From Bacteroidota bacterium (GTDB lineage: Bacteria; Bacteroidota; Bacteroidia; Sphingobacteriales; Sphingobacteriaceae): a stretch of DNA of 64,000 nt. Every line of letters starts with the position of its first letter. The stretch's first letter is position 1. Below are positions 16,521-24,754 of this stretch, in pieces. The stretch spans positions 36,594 to 100,593 of the forward strand of contig JAFDZM010000061.1 of assembly GCA_018266915.1 (NCBI GenBank), written 5' to 3'. Under the pieces are notes generated by a model. That model searched no databases. It saw only the letters and a list, made by a program, of their open reading frames with translations, and had not been told where the DNA came from. A program made the position numbers and the translations under genes.

Positions 16521-16927
16521 GCATCTACCGCATCATATACGATCACTTTCTCCCACAGGTGACTGCAGTTTTTGATAAACTCCAAATGAACAGGATGATT
16601 CTGATATGCTGCCTGCCCGGCCAGATCGCTAAAAAACATTAATTCAGATACGGCCCAGCTTTTATCAACCACGTCACGTTTTTCGGTGTCGGCAACAATA
16701 CCTACACGCAATTCACGTACAGTCTCAATTTTAGACAGCGTCTTGACTCCTGCTACCAGCTTATCCCGATCTTCTTTCGAGCCTGGGTTTTTAAGCCAGA
16801 AAAATACGTGGTGAATGATCGGGTATTTATTTTCTGTAACCATTAAAGGCATAGCCGATGCGGCAGCAGTGCCAATAGCTAATGAAGCGGTAGTAGCAAT
16901 AAATTTTCTTCTGTTTGATTTGTTCAT
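16517..16927 (-). CDS. Tat-exported Dabb (stress-responsive alpha/beta barrel) protein
   Basis: A 136-residue protein with a twin-arginine-like signal, SNRRKFIATTASLAIGTAAASA. The mature domain starts IIHHVFFWLKNPGSKEDRDKLVAGVKTLSKI and continues ELRVGIVAD, WAVSELMFFSDLAGQAAYQNHPVHLEFI, the dimeric alpha-beta barrel (Dabb) pattern. The domain is known in small plant and bacterial proteins with few assigned reactions. It converges with the GMC oxidoreductase gene, overlapping its end by four bases. Confidence 0.85.
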   Translation of the reverse strand: MNKSNRRKFIATTASLAIGTAAASAMPLMVTENKYPIIHHVFFWLKNPGSKEDRDKLVAGVKTLSKIETVRELRVGIVADTEKRDVVDKSWAVSELMFFSDLAGQAAYQNHPVHLEFIKNCSHLWEKVIVYDAVDA

Positions 16928-17137
16928 GGTCCATTGAATGATACTCCAATTTTAATAAAAATATATATTCAAACTATATCAATTATCAGATCTATTTATT
17001 TACCTATAATTCAGCCACTTCAATTAAAAAATTTTACTTCCTGAACCTTAGACGATTAATTATGACGGCTATATAAGCTTAAAACAAGTACGCAACATTA
17101 TCGTTACATTTAACGCATTTTAATTTATGATTAACAA

Positions 17138-17911
17138 ATGAACATTTATATGAAAAGCTACATTTTAATAGTTGTTACCTTTTTAGGTCTTGGCCTTGCG
17201 TCATGTAAAAAGGAAAACTCATCTGGTACAACACACGTCAGTGTGAAGCTAACGGATGCACCAGGCCCTTATGATGCTGTTATACTAAGCATTAAAAGTG
17301 TTGTAATAGTAACAGATAAAGGACAACAAACAATTGCTATCGGTAATGGCCCTATCAACATCTTAGATTTCCGGTTAGGAAAGGATACATTGTTAGCTGC
17401 ACAAGACATACCCGCCGGCAGCATTCAACAAATACGACTGGTATTGAACAGTACAGGTAATCGGGTTGTTATTGGCGGAATATCTTTTGATCTGACTACG
17501 CCAAGCGGCCAAACCTCTGGTGTAAAATTGAATGTTCATGATAATTTAACTGCTGGTATAGATTATACCCTGACGTTGGATTTTGATGCAGCGCAGTCAA
17601 TCGTCTTAACAGGAAATGGCAAATACATCTTAAAACCTGTTATCCGTGCCATAGCCAATGCCGCTTCAGGTGCAATAAAAGGTGTTGTAAGCCCAGCAAC
17701 CTCATCTCCAAAAGTTTACGCTATTACAGGTACTGATACGGTAGGTACGGTGGCGGATTCTACCGGAAAATTCTACTTTCCTGGTCTCCCAGCCGGAACT
17801 TATACGGTAAATTTTGAACCGGTTAGTCCATACGTAAATAAGACTGTAAGCAACGTCGCAGTAACCAACGGTAGTGTACAAGACATGGGGACAGTAACCA
17901 TAACGCAATAA
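17138..17911 (+). CDS. DUF4382 lipoprotein with C-terminal CarboxypepD-like domain
   Basis: A 257-residue exported lipoprotein; the signal peptide ILIVVTFLGLGLASC has a lipobox with the acylated cysteine near residue 23, followed by KKEN, a typical Bacteroidota lipoprotein start (the ATG at 17150 may be the true start). DUF4382 covers about residues 32-165 (VSVKLTDAPGPYDAVILSIKSVVI, LDFRLGKDTLLAAQDIPAGSIQQIRL). Residues about 172-257 form a carboxypeptidase-regulatory-like sandwich (IKGVVSPATSSPKVYAI, GKFYFPGLPAGTYTVNFEP). It is a surface or periplasmic protein of unknown function, transcribed alone. Confidence 0.85.
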   Translation: MNIYMKSYILIVVTFLGLGLASCKKENSSGTTHVSVKLTDAPGPYDAVILSIKSVVIVTDKGQQTIAIGNGPINILDFRLGKDTLLAAQDIPAGSIQQIRLVLNSTGNRVVIGGISFDLTTPSGQTSGVKLNVHDNLTAGIDYTLTLDFDAAQSIVLTGNGKYILKPVIRAIANAASGAIKGVVSPATSSPKVYAITGTDTVGTVADSTGKFYFPGLPAGTYTVNFEPVSPYVNKTVSNVAVTNGSVQDMGTVTITQ

Positions 17912-17931
17912 CATATCCGATTGCAGCACAG

Positions 17932-17965
17932 GAAGAGGCTTAATTCGAAAGACTTGAGCCTCTTC
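17932..17965. terminator. Bidirectional hairpin between convergent genes
   Basis: GAAGAGGCTTAA at 17932-17943 pairs with 17954-17965 (one G-T), loop of ten bases, with TGTTT on the plus side. It lies between the stop codons of the DUF4382 gene and the Nudix regulator and can serve both. Confidence 0.7.
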
Positions 17966-17975
17966 TGTTTATAAG

Positions 17976-18755
17976 TTAAACTAATACCAGCCCCTCGGTC
18001 AAAGCTTTTTTATAAATCTCATCATTGAATTTATAATAAGTTGGCGAGCGATGCGCGCCTATATTTCGTTTTTCATCCAGACGCGAGATCAGGTCAAGCG
18101 CTATCAGTTTATTGGGAAAATTTGACGGATTGAGTTTTTTGCCAGAAAGCACTTCATAAAGAAGCTTAATTTCCTTCAGAGTAAATTTTGGCTGCAACAG
18201 ATTTTTACCTATCGGAAAATGATACAGATCGATCCGCATAGCAAATAAGGCCGCTTGAGCCATCTCATCGTGATCAAAAGCCAACCCCGGCAACGCATCT
18301 ACCGGGAACCAGGCACATTCGCTTGAAATATAATCAGCCTTAGGCTGAGCGTTTACTATATCAGTTATTGCATAAAACCCAACTGAAACTGTCTCGCTCA
18401 AAAGCCAGTTGTCTTTCTCAAGCTTCATTCCGGTCAATTCATAAAATTTTTCCTCATCAAAAGCGCCACGAGGGTTATTGCGTCCAATATCTCCAAAAGT
18501 TTTGAATTGCTTTAAAAACAGATTCTCAATTCCTGTGCGCCAGGTTGTGATCCTTGCAGCTGCCTCATCCAGGTTCTCATTCTTTCTTACAAAACCACCG
18601 GGCATACACCATTTAGTTAGCAATTTATTTTTGACCAGCAACAATTTTAGCACACCATCGTGATAACCAAAAATTGCGCAATCCACAGTCAAACCAGGAC
18701 GATATTCCAGGTATCCTTCATCAAAAAAAGCTCTCGTTTCACTCAGTGTCTCCAT
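17976..18755 (-). CDS. NrtR-type transcriptional regulator (Nudix domain plus winged helix)
   Basis: A 259-residue protein. Residues about 20-150 are a Nudix fold (LTVDCAIFGYHDGVLKLLLVKNKLLTKWCMPGGFVRKNENLDEAAARI), but the Nudix box lacks the REUxEE core and shows TTWRTGI instead, so hydrolase activity should be lost. The C-terminal part (KFTLKEIKLLYEVLSGKKLNPSNFPNKLIALDLISRLDEK) is the winged-helix DNA-binding domain of the NrtR family. In Bacteroidota such proteins act as sugar-responsive regulators such as AraR. It is divergent from a GH3 glycosidase gene with twin palindromes between them, so local control of that gene and itself is likely. Confidence 0.85.
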   Translation of the reverse strand: METLSETRAFFDEGYLEYRPGLTVDCAIFGYHDGVLKLLLVKNKLLTKWCMPGGFVRKNENLDEAAARITTWRTGIENLFLKQFKTFGDIGRNNPRGAFDEEKFYELTGMKLEKDNWLLSETVSVGFYAITDIVNAQPKADYISSECAWFPVDALPGLAFDHDEMAQAALFAMRIDLYHFPIGKNLLQPKFTLKEIKLLYEVLSGKKLNPSNFPNKLIALDLISRLDEKRNIGAHRSPTYYKFNDEIYKKALTEGLVLV

Positions 18756-18777
18756 TATTTATAGCTAATCATAATTT

Positions 18778-18842
18778 ATTTATTAAAATTTAATAAATGT
18801 ATAAATAAATTACATACCTTCATTTATTAAAATCTAATAAAT
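18778..18842. promoter_or_regulatory. Twin 21-bp palindromic operators between regulator and glycosidase
   Basis: Two copies of a 21-bp palindrome with half-site ATTTATTAAA around a central base lie at 18778-18798 (perfect) and 18822-18842 (one mismatch, C for T). Their centres are 44 bp apart, near four helical turns, so two regulator dimers would face the same side of the DNA. The first copy starts 23 bp before the regulator start and the second ends 49 bp before the GH3 start. These are the best candidates for the NrtR-type protein's binding sites. Confidence 0.75.
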
Positions 18843-18891
18843 AAAAATACTTACTGCAAATCCAATAAATGCTAATCAAATTATAAACCCA

Positions 18892-20841
18892 ATGTCAATC
18901 AAAAAATCATTTCTTTATGCTGGGGGCGCAGGGCTTTTAGCCGCAGTATTTTCCTTCTCGAATCGTGGAGGTAATAACGAATTGCCAGGTACAGTCCGCT
19001 CCTGGTCTACACTGATCCGCTCTTCCAATGATGGCGCTGCTTACCGCGATTTAAATAAAAACGGGAAAATGGATGTTTATGAAGATCCGAAGCAGCCTGT
19101 CGATAAGCGTGTTCAGGATCTACTTAAACAAATGACACTTGAAGAAAAGGCTGGCATGATGTTTTATTCACCTGTACGGGTAAATAAAGATGGTACGATT
19201 GAAGAAGAGCCTGCTAAAGATTTTCTGTCAAGCATGTCGCCTGTAGGCACAAAAGAAATGGACTTGCGGCATATTACGCATTTCAACCTGTTTGCCACAC
19301 CTGCGCCTGATACTTTAGCCATGTGGTATAACCGTATGCAGCAATATGCTGAAAAAACTCGTTTAGGCATTCCACTTACCATAGCATCCGACCCACGTAA
19401 TCAGAGTGGCGCAGGTATTTTTGCAATGTCGGCCAAAACATTCTCTATGTGGCCCGACCCACTGGGCCTTGCAGCTATAGGTGACGAAAAGGAAACAGAA
19501 AAGTTTGCCAACATCTCGCGACAAGAGTATTTAGCAGTTGGTATCAGGCAGGGGCTGCATCCACAGGTCGATTTGGCAACTGAGCCCCGCTGGCCTCGTA
19601 TTGCAGGAACATTCGGAGAGGACGCAGCCTTATCATCACGCATGACTATAGCCTATATCAAAGGTTACCAGGGCGAAAAACTTGGCGCAAACAGCGTTGC
19701 CATGATGACCAAGCACTTTCCGGGCGGCGGCCCTCAAAAAGAGGGCCTTGACCCGCACTTTGCATTCCAGAAAGGCCAGGTTTATCCCGGAAACAATTTT
19801 AAATATCACCTTATTCCGTTTGAAGCTGCTTTTAAAGCTGGGACGGCTGCTATCATGCCTTACTATGGCGTACCAATGGGACAGCCGAATGTTCCCGAAG
19901 TTGGTTTTTCTTACAACAAAGCCATCATCACCGAACTGCTCCGCAAAAAATATCACTATGATGGCGTGGTTTGTACCGATTGGGGCTTGGTATCCGATAC
20001 AAAATTGGGTAACTTCAATTTTGTTGCAAGAGCATGGGGTGTTGAAAAGCTGAACACCGAAGAACGTGTTCAGCGAATTATTGATGCCGGCGTGGATCAG
20101 CTTGGCGGTGAAAATCTGCCTGATGTGATCGTGAAGCTGGTAAAAGAAGGAAAACTGAGCGAAAAACGCATTGATGAATCAATTACCAGGTTACTTCGCT
20201 TAAAATTTGAGTTAGGCTTGTTTGATAATCCATTTGTAGATGAAAAAAAAGCTGGAGAAATTGTCGGCAATGCAGAATTTATGAAAGCAGGACAAGATGC
20301 TATGCGTAAATCATTGACTCTGTTAAAAAATGATAATCACATCCTGCCGCTAACCCCTAACAAACTGAAAATCTACATAAAGAATATCGATCCAAAAGTT
20401 GCCGCTGAATATGGTACGGTTGTAAGTGATCCAAAGCAGGCTGATATTGCGATCATTAGATTACAAACTCCAAATTATCTCATTGAGGAAGCAAAAGGTA
20501 ATTTCATTGCTCAATTGTTCCACTTTGGTGATTTGGATTTTAAGGGGCAGAAATTGCAGGATGTTCTTGATTTGGAAAAAGCTGTGCCTACTGTCGTTGA
20601 TATCTATCTCGATCGCCCAGCAGTGATACCTGAGATCAACCAAAACGCCAAAGCATTAATTGCCAATTATGGTGCAAGCGATACTGCATTATTAGATGTA
20701 GTATTTGGTAAATACAAACCACAAGGCCACTTGCCTATCGAAATGCCTTCATCAATGGAGGCCGTACGGAATCAGAAGGAAGATTTGCCTTATGACTCCA
20801 AAGACCCGCTATACAAATTCGGCGCAGGTTTGAGCTATTAA
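18892..20841 (+). CDS. Glycoside hydrolase family 3 protein
   Basis: A 649-residue secreted enzyme with an N-terminal hydrophobic segment (SFLYAGGAGLLAAVFSFS). The linker-like YRDLNKNGKMDVYEDPKQPVDKRVQDLLKQMTLEEKAGMMF leads into the GH3 barrel; AMMTKHFPGGGPQKEG contains the KHF substrate-binding residues and GVVCTDWG near residue 363 provides the nucleophile aspartate. The second alpha/beta domain (SLTLLKNDNHILPLTP to GHLPIEMP) follows, but the C-terminal fibronectin-like domain of larger GH3 enzymes is absent. The sugar specificity (beta-glucoside, xyloside or other) is not visible. Regulation by the divergent NrtR-type gene is likely. Confidence 0.9.
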   Translation: MSIKKSFLYAGGAGLLAAVFSFSNRGGNNELPGTVRSWSTLIRSSNDGAAYRDLNKNGKMDVYEDPKQPVDKRVQDLLKQMTLEEKAGMMFYSPVRVNKDGTIEEEPAKDFLSSMSPVGTKEMDLRHITHFNLFATPAPDTLAMWYNRMQQYAEKTRLGIPLTIASDPRNQSGAGIFAMSAKTFSMWPDPLGLAAIGDEKETEKFANISRQEYLAVGIRQGLHPQVDLATEPRWPRIAGTFGEDAALSSRMTIAYIKGYQGEKLGANSVAMMTKHFPGGGPQKEGLDPHFAFQKGQVYPGNNFKYHLIPFEAAFKAGTAAIMPYYGVPMGQPNVPEVGFSYNKAIITELLRKKYHYDGVVCTDWGLVSDTKLGNFNFVARAWGVEKLNTEERVQRIIDAGVDQLGGENLPDVIVKLVKEGKLSEKRIDESITRLLRLKFELGLFDNPFVDEKKAGEIVGNAEFMKAGQDAMRKSLTLLKNDNHILPLTPNKLKIYIKNIDPKVAAEYGTVVSDPKQADIAIIRLQTPNYLIEEAKGNFIAQLFHFGDLDFKGQKLQDVLDLEKAVPTVVDIYLDRPAVIPEINQNAKALIANYGASDTALLDVVFGKYKPQGHLPIEMPSSMEAVRNQKEDLPYDSKDPLYKFGAGLSY

Positions 20842-20851
20842 AATATTAACC

Positions 20852-20889
20852 AGCAAAGCCTCATTCTAAAAAGATGAGGCTTTGCTTTT
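20852..20889. terminator. Intrinsic terminator after the GH3 gene
   Basis: A perfect 13-bp stem (20852-20864 with 20874-20886), nine-base loop and TTTTA tail. It lies between the GH3 stop and the convergent YVTN gene stop and probably serves both. Confidence 0.9.
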
Positions 20890-20902
20890 ATATTGATATA
20901 GA

Positions 20903-21994
20903 TTATTGCCTAACAGCCCACGCCAAACCATCCGGGCCGCCACCGACATCAATATGTCCGGTAACTTCCAGTTTTTTCAAATCAATGACTGCCACGTAAT
21001 TATCAGCTGTGCAGCCTATGAACGCACGTGAACCATTTTGATCCATCAGAATGCCCGCAGCGCCGTGTCCAATGTTCACTTTCTTTATTTCCTTGCGTGA
21101 TGCGGCATCGTATACTACTATATCTCCATTTCTAAGACTCGAAATCAGCACCATCTTTCCGTCCGGCGTAAATTGCAGGCGATTTGCACCCAAAACTTTT
21201 GCATCAATCTTATCTACCACTTTTTTACTGGCCAAATCAATGATGGCTATTGTTCCATCGTCTGCTGCTGCAGTCCATAACTGCTTGCCATCGGGCGATA
21301 CATCAAAACCTTCTGATCCTCTTGAAACAGGGATAATCGTTTGCACCCAATCTTTACGCGGCTGCGGCCTGAAACCCGGTGGCGGGCCTCCTGCTGGTGC
21401 CATAGCGCCCTGCGGTGAATTACCTCCAGGTGGCGGGCCTCCAAATTGAACTAACGTATCTACCAATATACTTACTGTTCCCGAGCTCACATTGGTAGTA
21501 TATATTCTGTTGGCATCAGGTGTAACATAGATCATATGTGTCCTGTCCTGCCCTGTTCCCATAACCCAATCAAACTGATTGGTTGCCGGATCAAGCCTGA
21601 CCACAGCTTTTGAACCTTCAGCTGTAAACCATACCTTCCCGGCTGCAAAGGTGATACCATGCGGACCGAAAAATGGCTTGGTATCGATGCTTGGCAATGC
21701 TTTTTGATTAACCAGATCTATTACGTCAATCTCGTGCAATGAACCACCTCCATAAATAGTAACGTAAGCCTTCTTGCCGTCTGATGATGCAATAACCTCG
21801 TGCGGATCGGTCCCCACGGGCATCTTTGCTATTACCTTCAAAGTAGATGGATCAACTATAGCCAGCGTATGGTCAGTTTTGGATAATGCCAGTAATGCGT
21901 TCTTTGGAGTCGACTGAGCTAAACATGCGATTGCCGAAAGGCTTAATGCCGTTGCGGAGATTAGTCCCAATAAAAGGTGACTTCTATTTTTCAT
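20903..21994 (-). CDS. Secreted YVTN-type beta-propeller protein
   Basis: A 363-residue protein with a signal peptide (LLLGLISATALSLSAIACLAQ). The body is a seven-bladed type propeller with repeated units such as VIAKMPVGTDPHEVIASSDGKKAYVTIYGGG, KVVDKIDAKVLGANRLQFTPDGKMVLIS and EVTGHIDVGGGPDGLAWA. A Pro/Gly-rich insert with GGPPPGG and GGPPPGFRP at residues about 185-213 interrupts one blade. YVTN proteins are periplasmic scaffolds or sensors; some accompany heme or quinone-dependent dehydrogenases. Downstream on the same strand is a terminator; upstream lies a cytochrome b561-like gene on the same strand 75 bp away, so the two may form one operon. Confidence 0.85.
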   Translation of the reverse strand: MKNRSHLLLGLISATALSLSAIACLAQSTPKNALLALSKTDHTLAIVDPSTLKVIAKMPVGTDPHEVIASSDGKKAYVTIYGGGSLHEIDVIDLVNQKALPSIDTKPFFGPHGITFAAGKVWFTAEGSKAVVRLDPATNQFDWVMGTGQDRTHMIYVTPDANRIYTTNVSSGTVSILVDTLVQFGGPPPGGNSPQGAMAPAGGPPPGFRPQPRKDWVQTIIPVSRGSEGFDVSPDGKQLWTAAADDGTIAIIDLASKKVVDKIDAKVLGANRLQFTPDGKMVLISSLRNGDIVVYDAASRKEIKKVNIGHGAAGILMDQNGSRAFIGCTADNYVAVIDLKKLEVTGHIDVGGGPDGLAWAVRQ

Positions 21995-22069
21995 GGTTAA
22001 GGGGAATTAAATGTGGTGATGATCTTATTACAAATTTGTGAATTATTAAATTTTTTGCGTAAGCCTATT

Positions 22070-22744
22070 TTATTCAGGCATTTGTCCGCCATTGATCATA
22101 TCAGAAACTATTCCTTTATGGCGTTTCTTTTCACCAATCACGACTCCGACCACATGCACTATGATAAAACCAATAATAAGATACATTGTGAACCCGTGTA
22201 TCTCCTTAATGAAATGCATTTTCCTGAGAGCAGGTATACTGTCCCTAAATGCCAGGCATAAACCGGTAACTACCATTACTATCAGCAAAACATAAAACAC
22301 AGCATAAAGTGTTTTGATCAACATCTCATTTCGTGAAGAAATCCTGTCCTCCTGCCGGGATAAAAACGATTGTTTGGCGGCTTTGATTTTGCGGATCAGT
22401 CTCTGATCAGCCAGTTCAAAAAACTCAAGTATAATCCTGAATAAGAACAGGCCAGCCAGCGCATAGCCCAAGTAAGTGTGTACTGCCCATACTTTATCAC
22501 TTAAAGCAAATGCAACTGATCTGGCCTGATCTTCTGATACTTCAACTCCTTTTTCTTTCAGATTATCTGCTATTAATGACGCATTGGTCCATGCTTTCAT
22601 TACAGTGGAGTTAATTAAAACTGTTAATAAAGAGCCTGTAATGATAATTGCATTTAACCAATGCCAAAGGCGTATAGTGGATGAATATTTTTTAGTGCGG
22701 GTTGCATCTACCTCTGCAACCGGGGCCGTTGCTATTAATTCCAT
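22070..22744 (-). CDS. Cytochrome b561-like membrane protein
   Basis: A 224-residue protein with four hydrophobic segments. Histidines on matching helices (RLWHWLNAIIITGSLL, VWAVHTYLGYALAGLFLFRIILEFF, KEIHGFTMYLIIGFIIVHVVGVVIGE) fit bis-heme b ligation as in the Ni/Fe-hydrogenase or b561 type cytochrome b superfamily. It would pass electrons between the quinone pool and a periplasmic partner. No catalytic partner is visible here except the adjacent propeller protein. Histidine spacing is the main evidence. Confidence 0.82.
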   Translation of the reverse strand: MELIATAPVAEVDATRTKKYSSTIRLWHWLNAIIITGSLLTVLINSTVMKAWTNASLIADNLKEKGVEVSEDQARSVAFALSDKVWAVHTYLGYALAGLFLFRIILEFFELADQRLIRKIKAAKQSFLSRQEDRISSRNEMLIKTLYAVFYVLLIVMVVTGLCLAFRDSIPALRKMHFIKEIHGFTMYLIIGFIIVHVVGVVIGEKKRHKGIVSDMINGGQMPE

Positions 22745-22874
22745 ATCATTAATTTAATGACACGAAGAAAAAGCATATCAGGAAAGTATTACAATGAAAT
22801 AGATCGAAGGGAGTAATGCATCGACGTAGGGCAGTTATTAGCAGATAGATTTTGCGTTAAAAGAGTATTATCGT

Positions 22875-24245
22875 CTATTTGCCGATGCAGAACTTCGAAA
22901 AAATATTATCCAGTAGATCATCAGTAGTGACTGTTCCTGTAATCTCACCCAGATAATGTAATGCCTGCTTAATATCTATTGCCAGGAAATCGGAGGTAAC
23001 TTGCGTGTCGATACCTTCCAAAAGGCGGATCAATGCAGACTCTGTTTTTTGTAAAGCTTCCAGGTGCCGAACATTGGTAACCAAAGTCTCGTCTCCGCTT
23101 AACTGATGTTTAACTGCGGAAGAATAAATCTTTTGCTTCAGTTCATCAATGTGCTGCTTTTGCTTGGCAGAAATGATAATAACGCTTTGGTTATGAGGCA
23201 ATGACAATAATTGTTCCTCATTTAACAGATCAGCTTTATTGGCTACTACCAGCATGGTTACACCTGGCTTTTGCAAATTTTCCAGGTCATTGTTTAATTC
23301 TTCAATTTTGATTTCTGCGGCATCGAATACATAGATCAGTAGTGCCGATTGACTGATCTTTTCCATTGTCCGCTGTACCCCTATTTGCTCTATGGTATCA
23401 GTTGCTTCGCGGATTCCGGCTGTGTCGATCAGCCTGAAATTGATCCCGTTTATGTTTAGTACTTCTTCAATCGTATCACGTGTAGTGCCTGGTATATGGC
23501 TCACAATCGCGCGCTCTTCGTTCAGTAGCGCGTTCAACAAGGTTGATTTACCGGCATTTGGACGACCGGCAATTACTGTATTCACACCATTTTTAATCAC
23601 ATTCCCCAATTCAAACGATTGAATCAGTTGGCCGACGATCTTAACAATATTATGAATCAATTGCTTAAGCTGATCGCGATTGGCAAATTCTACATCTTCT
23701 TCAGAAAAATCAAGTTCCAATTCAACCAACGAGGCAAAGTTTACTAATCGCTCACGTAGTGCCTGCAACTGATTACTAAACCCACCACGTAATTGCTGCA
23801 TAGCCACCTGTTGCGATGCTTTTGAGTTAGCAGCAATGAGGTCAGCTACTGCTTCCGCTTGTGAAAGGTCAAGCTGGCCATTCAAAAAAGCTCTTAACGT
23901 AAACTCGCCTGGTTTGGCAGAACGGGCACCTTTTTTAATCAATAGTTTGATAATCGACTCGATAATATAATTCGAGCCGTGACAGGATATTTCCACCACA
24001 TTCTCCCTGGTATAGGAACGTGGCGCAACAAATAAAGAAATCAGTACCTCATCCAGCAACAGATCGTCGTCCATAATTTGACCGAAATGAATAGTATGCG
24101 ATTCTTGTTTGGTCAGGTCTTTACCTTTAAACACACAGTTGGCAATTGTAATCGCATCCGGACCGGATAGCCTTATCACAGCAATAGCTCCTACTCCATT
24201 GGGTGTTGCCAGGGCAACTATGGTTTCTTCTTTAATATTTGTCAT
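22875..24245 (-). CDS. mnmE: tRNA modification GTPase MnmE
   Basis: A 456-residue enzyme with the three MnmE parts: N-terminal folate-binding domain (EETIVALATPNGVGAIAVIRLSGP), helical domain and an inserted G domain with GRPNAGKSTLLNALL, DTAGIRE and NKAD. It ends in FSKFCIGK, the family's C-terminal CIGK box with the catalytic cysteine. Together with MnmG it installs the 5-carboxymethylaminomethyl group at U34 of several tRNAs. Full length and all motifs intact. Confidence 0.97.
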   Translation of the reverse strand: MTNIKEETIVALATPNGVGAIAVIRLSGPDAITIANCVFKGKDLTKQESHTIHFGQIMDDDLLLDEVLISLFVAPRSYTRENVVEISCHGSNYIIESIIKLLIKKGARSAKPGEFTLRAFLNGQLDLSQAEAVADLIAANSKASQQVAMQQLRGGFSNQLQALRERLVNFASLVELELDFSEEDVEFANRDQLKQLIHNIVKIVGQLIQSFELGNVIKNGVNTVIAGRPNAGKSTLLNALLNEERAIVSHIPGTTRDTIEEVLNINGINFRLIDTAGIREATDTIEQIGVQRTMEKISQSALLIYVFDAAEIKIEELNNDLENLQKPGVTMLVVANKADLLNEEQLLSLPHNQSVIIISAKQKQHIDELKQKIYSSAVKHQLSGDETLVTNVRHLEALQKTESALIRLLEGIDTQVTSDFLAIDIKQALHYLGEITGTVTTDDLLDNIFSKFCIGK

Positions 24246-24275
24246 TAGTCATTGGTCATCAGTCATTTGGAGACC
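24246..24275. repeat. Short degenerate tandem repeat upstream of mnmE
   Basis: Units close to AGTCATTGG/TCAGTCATTTGG repeat about three times in the 30 bases before the MnmE start. A similar ATGACTAATG repeat is at 57170-57190. Part of the family of degenerate intergenic repeats in this window. Confidence 0.5.
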
Positions 24276-24348
24276 GCGACATATTAAGTTTGCAAAAATC
24301 GCTATTTACAGCCTGATTTTTATTCGTCAAGTGTAAAATATTAAACTG

Positions 24349-24356
24349 TAATTTTG
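24349..24356 (+). promoter_or_regulatory. -7 box directly before a start codon
   Basis: TAATTTTG fits TAnnTTTG but ends only four bases before the ATG at 24361. Transcription would begin on or next to the start codon, which suggests a leaderless or nearly leaderless mRNA. A convincing -33 box is not visible. Confidence 0.35.
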
Positions 24357-24360
24357 GAAC

Positions 24361-24726
24361 ATGGTCAATGCTATTCCATACGAGTTCGTGTTCGATTATT
24401 TGCCATCTGATATAATCGTACGGAAAATGTTCGGCATGCACTATATCTATTGGCGGAAAAAGATCATGATGATACTGCGCCGAAGACTTAACGAACCTGA
24501 GTTTAACGGCGTTTGGGTGGCTACAAACAGAGTACATCACGAAAGCCTGGAAAAAGATGTGCCCGATCTGGGCCCCTTCTTTTGGGCAGGGACTGAACAG
24601 CGTGGTAATTGGCTGCTAATACAGGATGGTGTGGAGGGTTTTGAGGAAGCAGCGATTAAAGTTTGTGAACTGATCTCGCACAACGACCCACGCATCGGTA
24701 ACCTGACAGAAAAAGCTCCGCTCTGA
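24361..24726 (+). CDS. Hypothetical protein, weak TfoX_N-like pattern
   Basis: A 121-residue cytosolic protein: FVFDYLPSDIIVRKMFGMHYIYWRKKIMMIL, GVWVATNRVHHESLEKDVPDLG, and a C-terminal helix pair. The KMFGMxYIY strand followed by a basic strand recalls the N-terminal domain of TfoX-like proteins, but the match is weak and I would not assign a role. It precedes the nucleoid-associated protein gene by 28 bp in the same direction. Confidence 0.65.
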   Translation: MVNAIPYEFVFDYLPSDIIVRKMFGMHYIYWRKKIMMILRRRLNEPEFNGVWVATNRVHHESLEKDVPDLGPFFWAGTEQRGNWLLIQDGVEGFEEAAIKVCELISHNDPRIGNLTEKAPL

Positions 24727-24754
24727 GCAATATTTATTTTACTTTCGCAGCATT

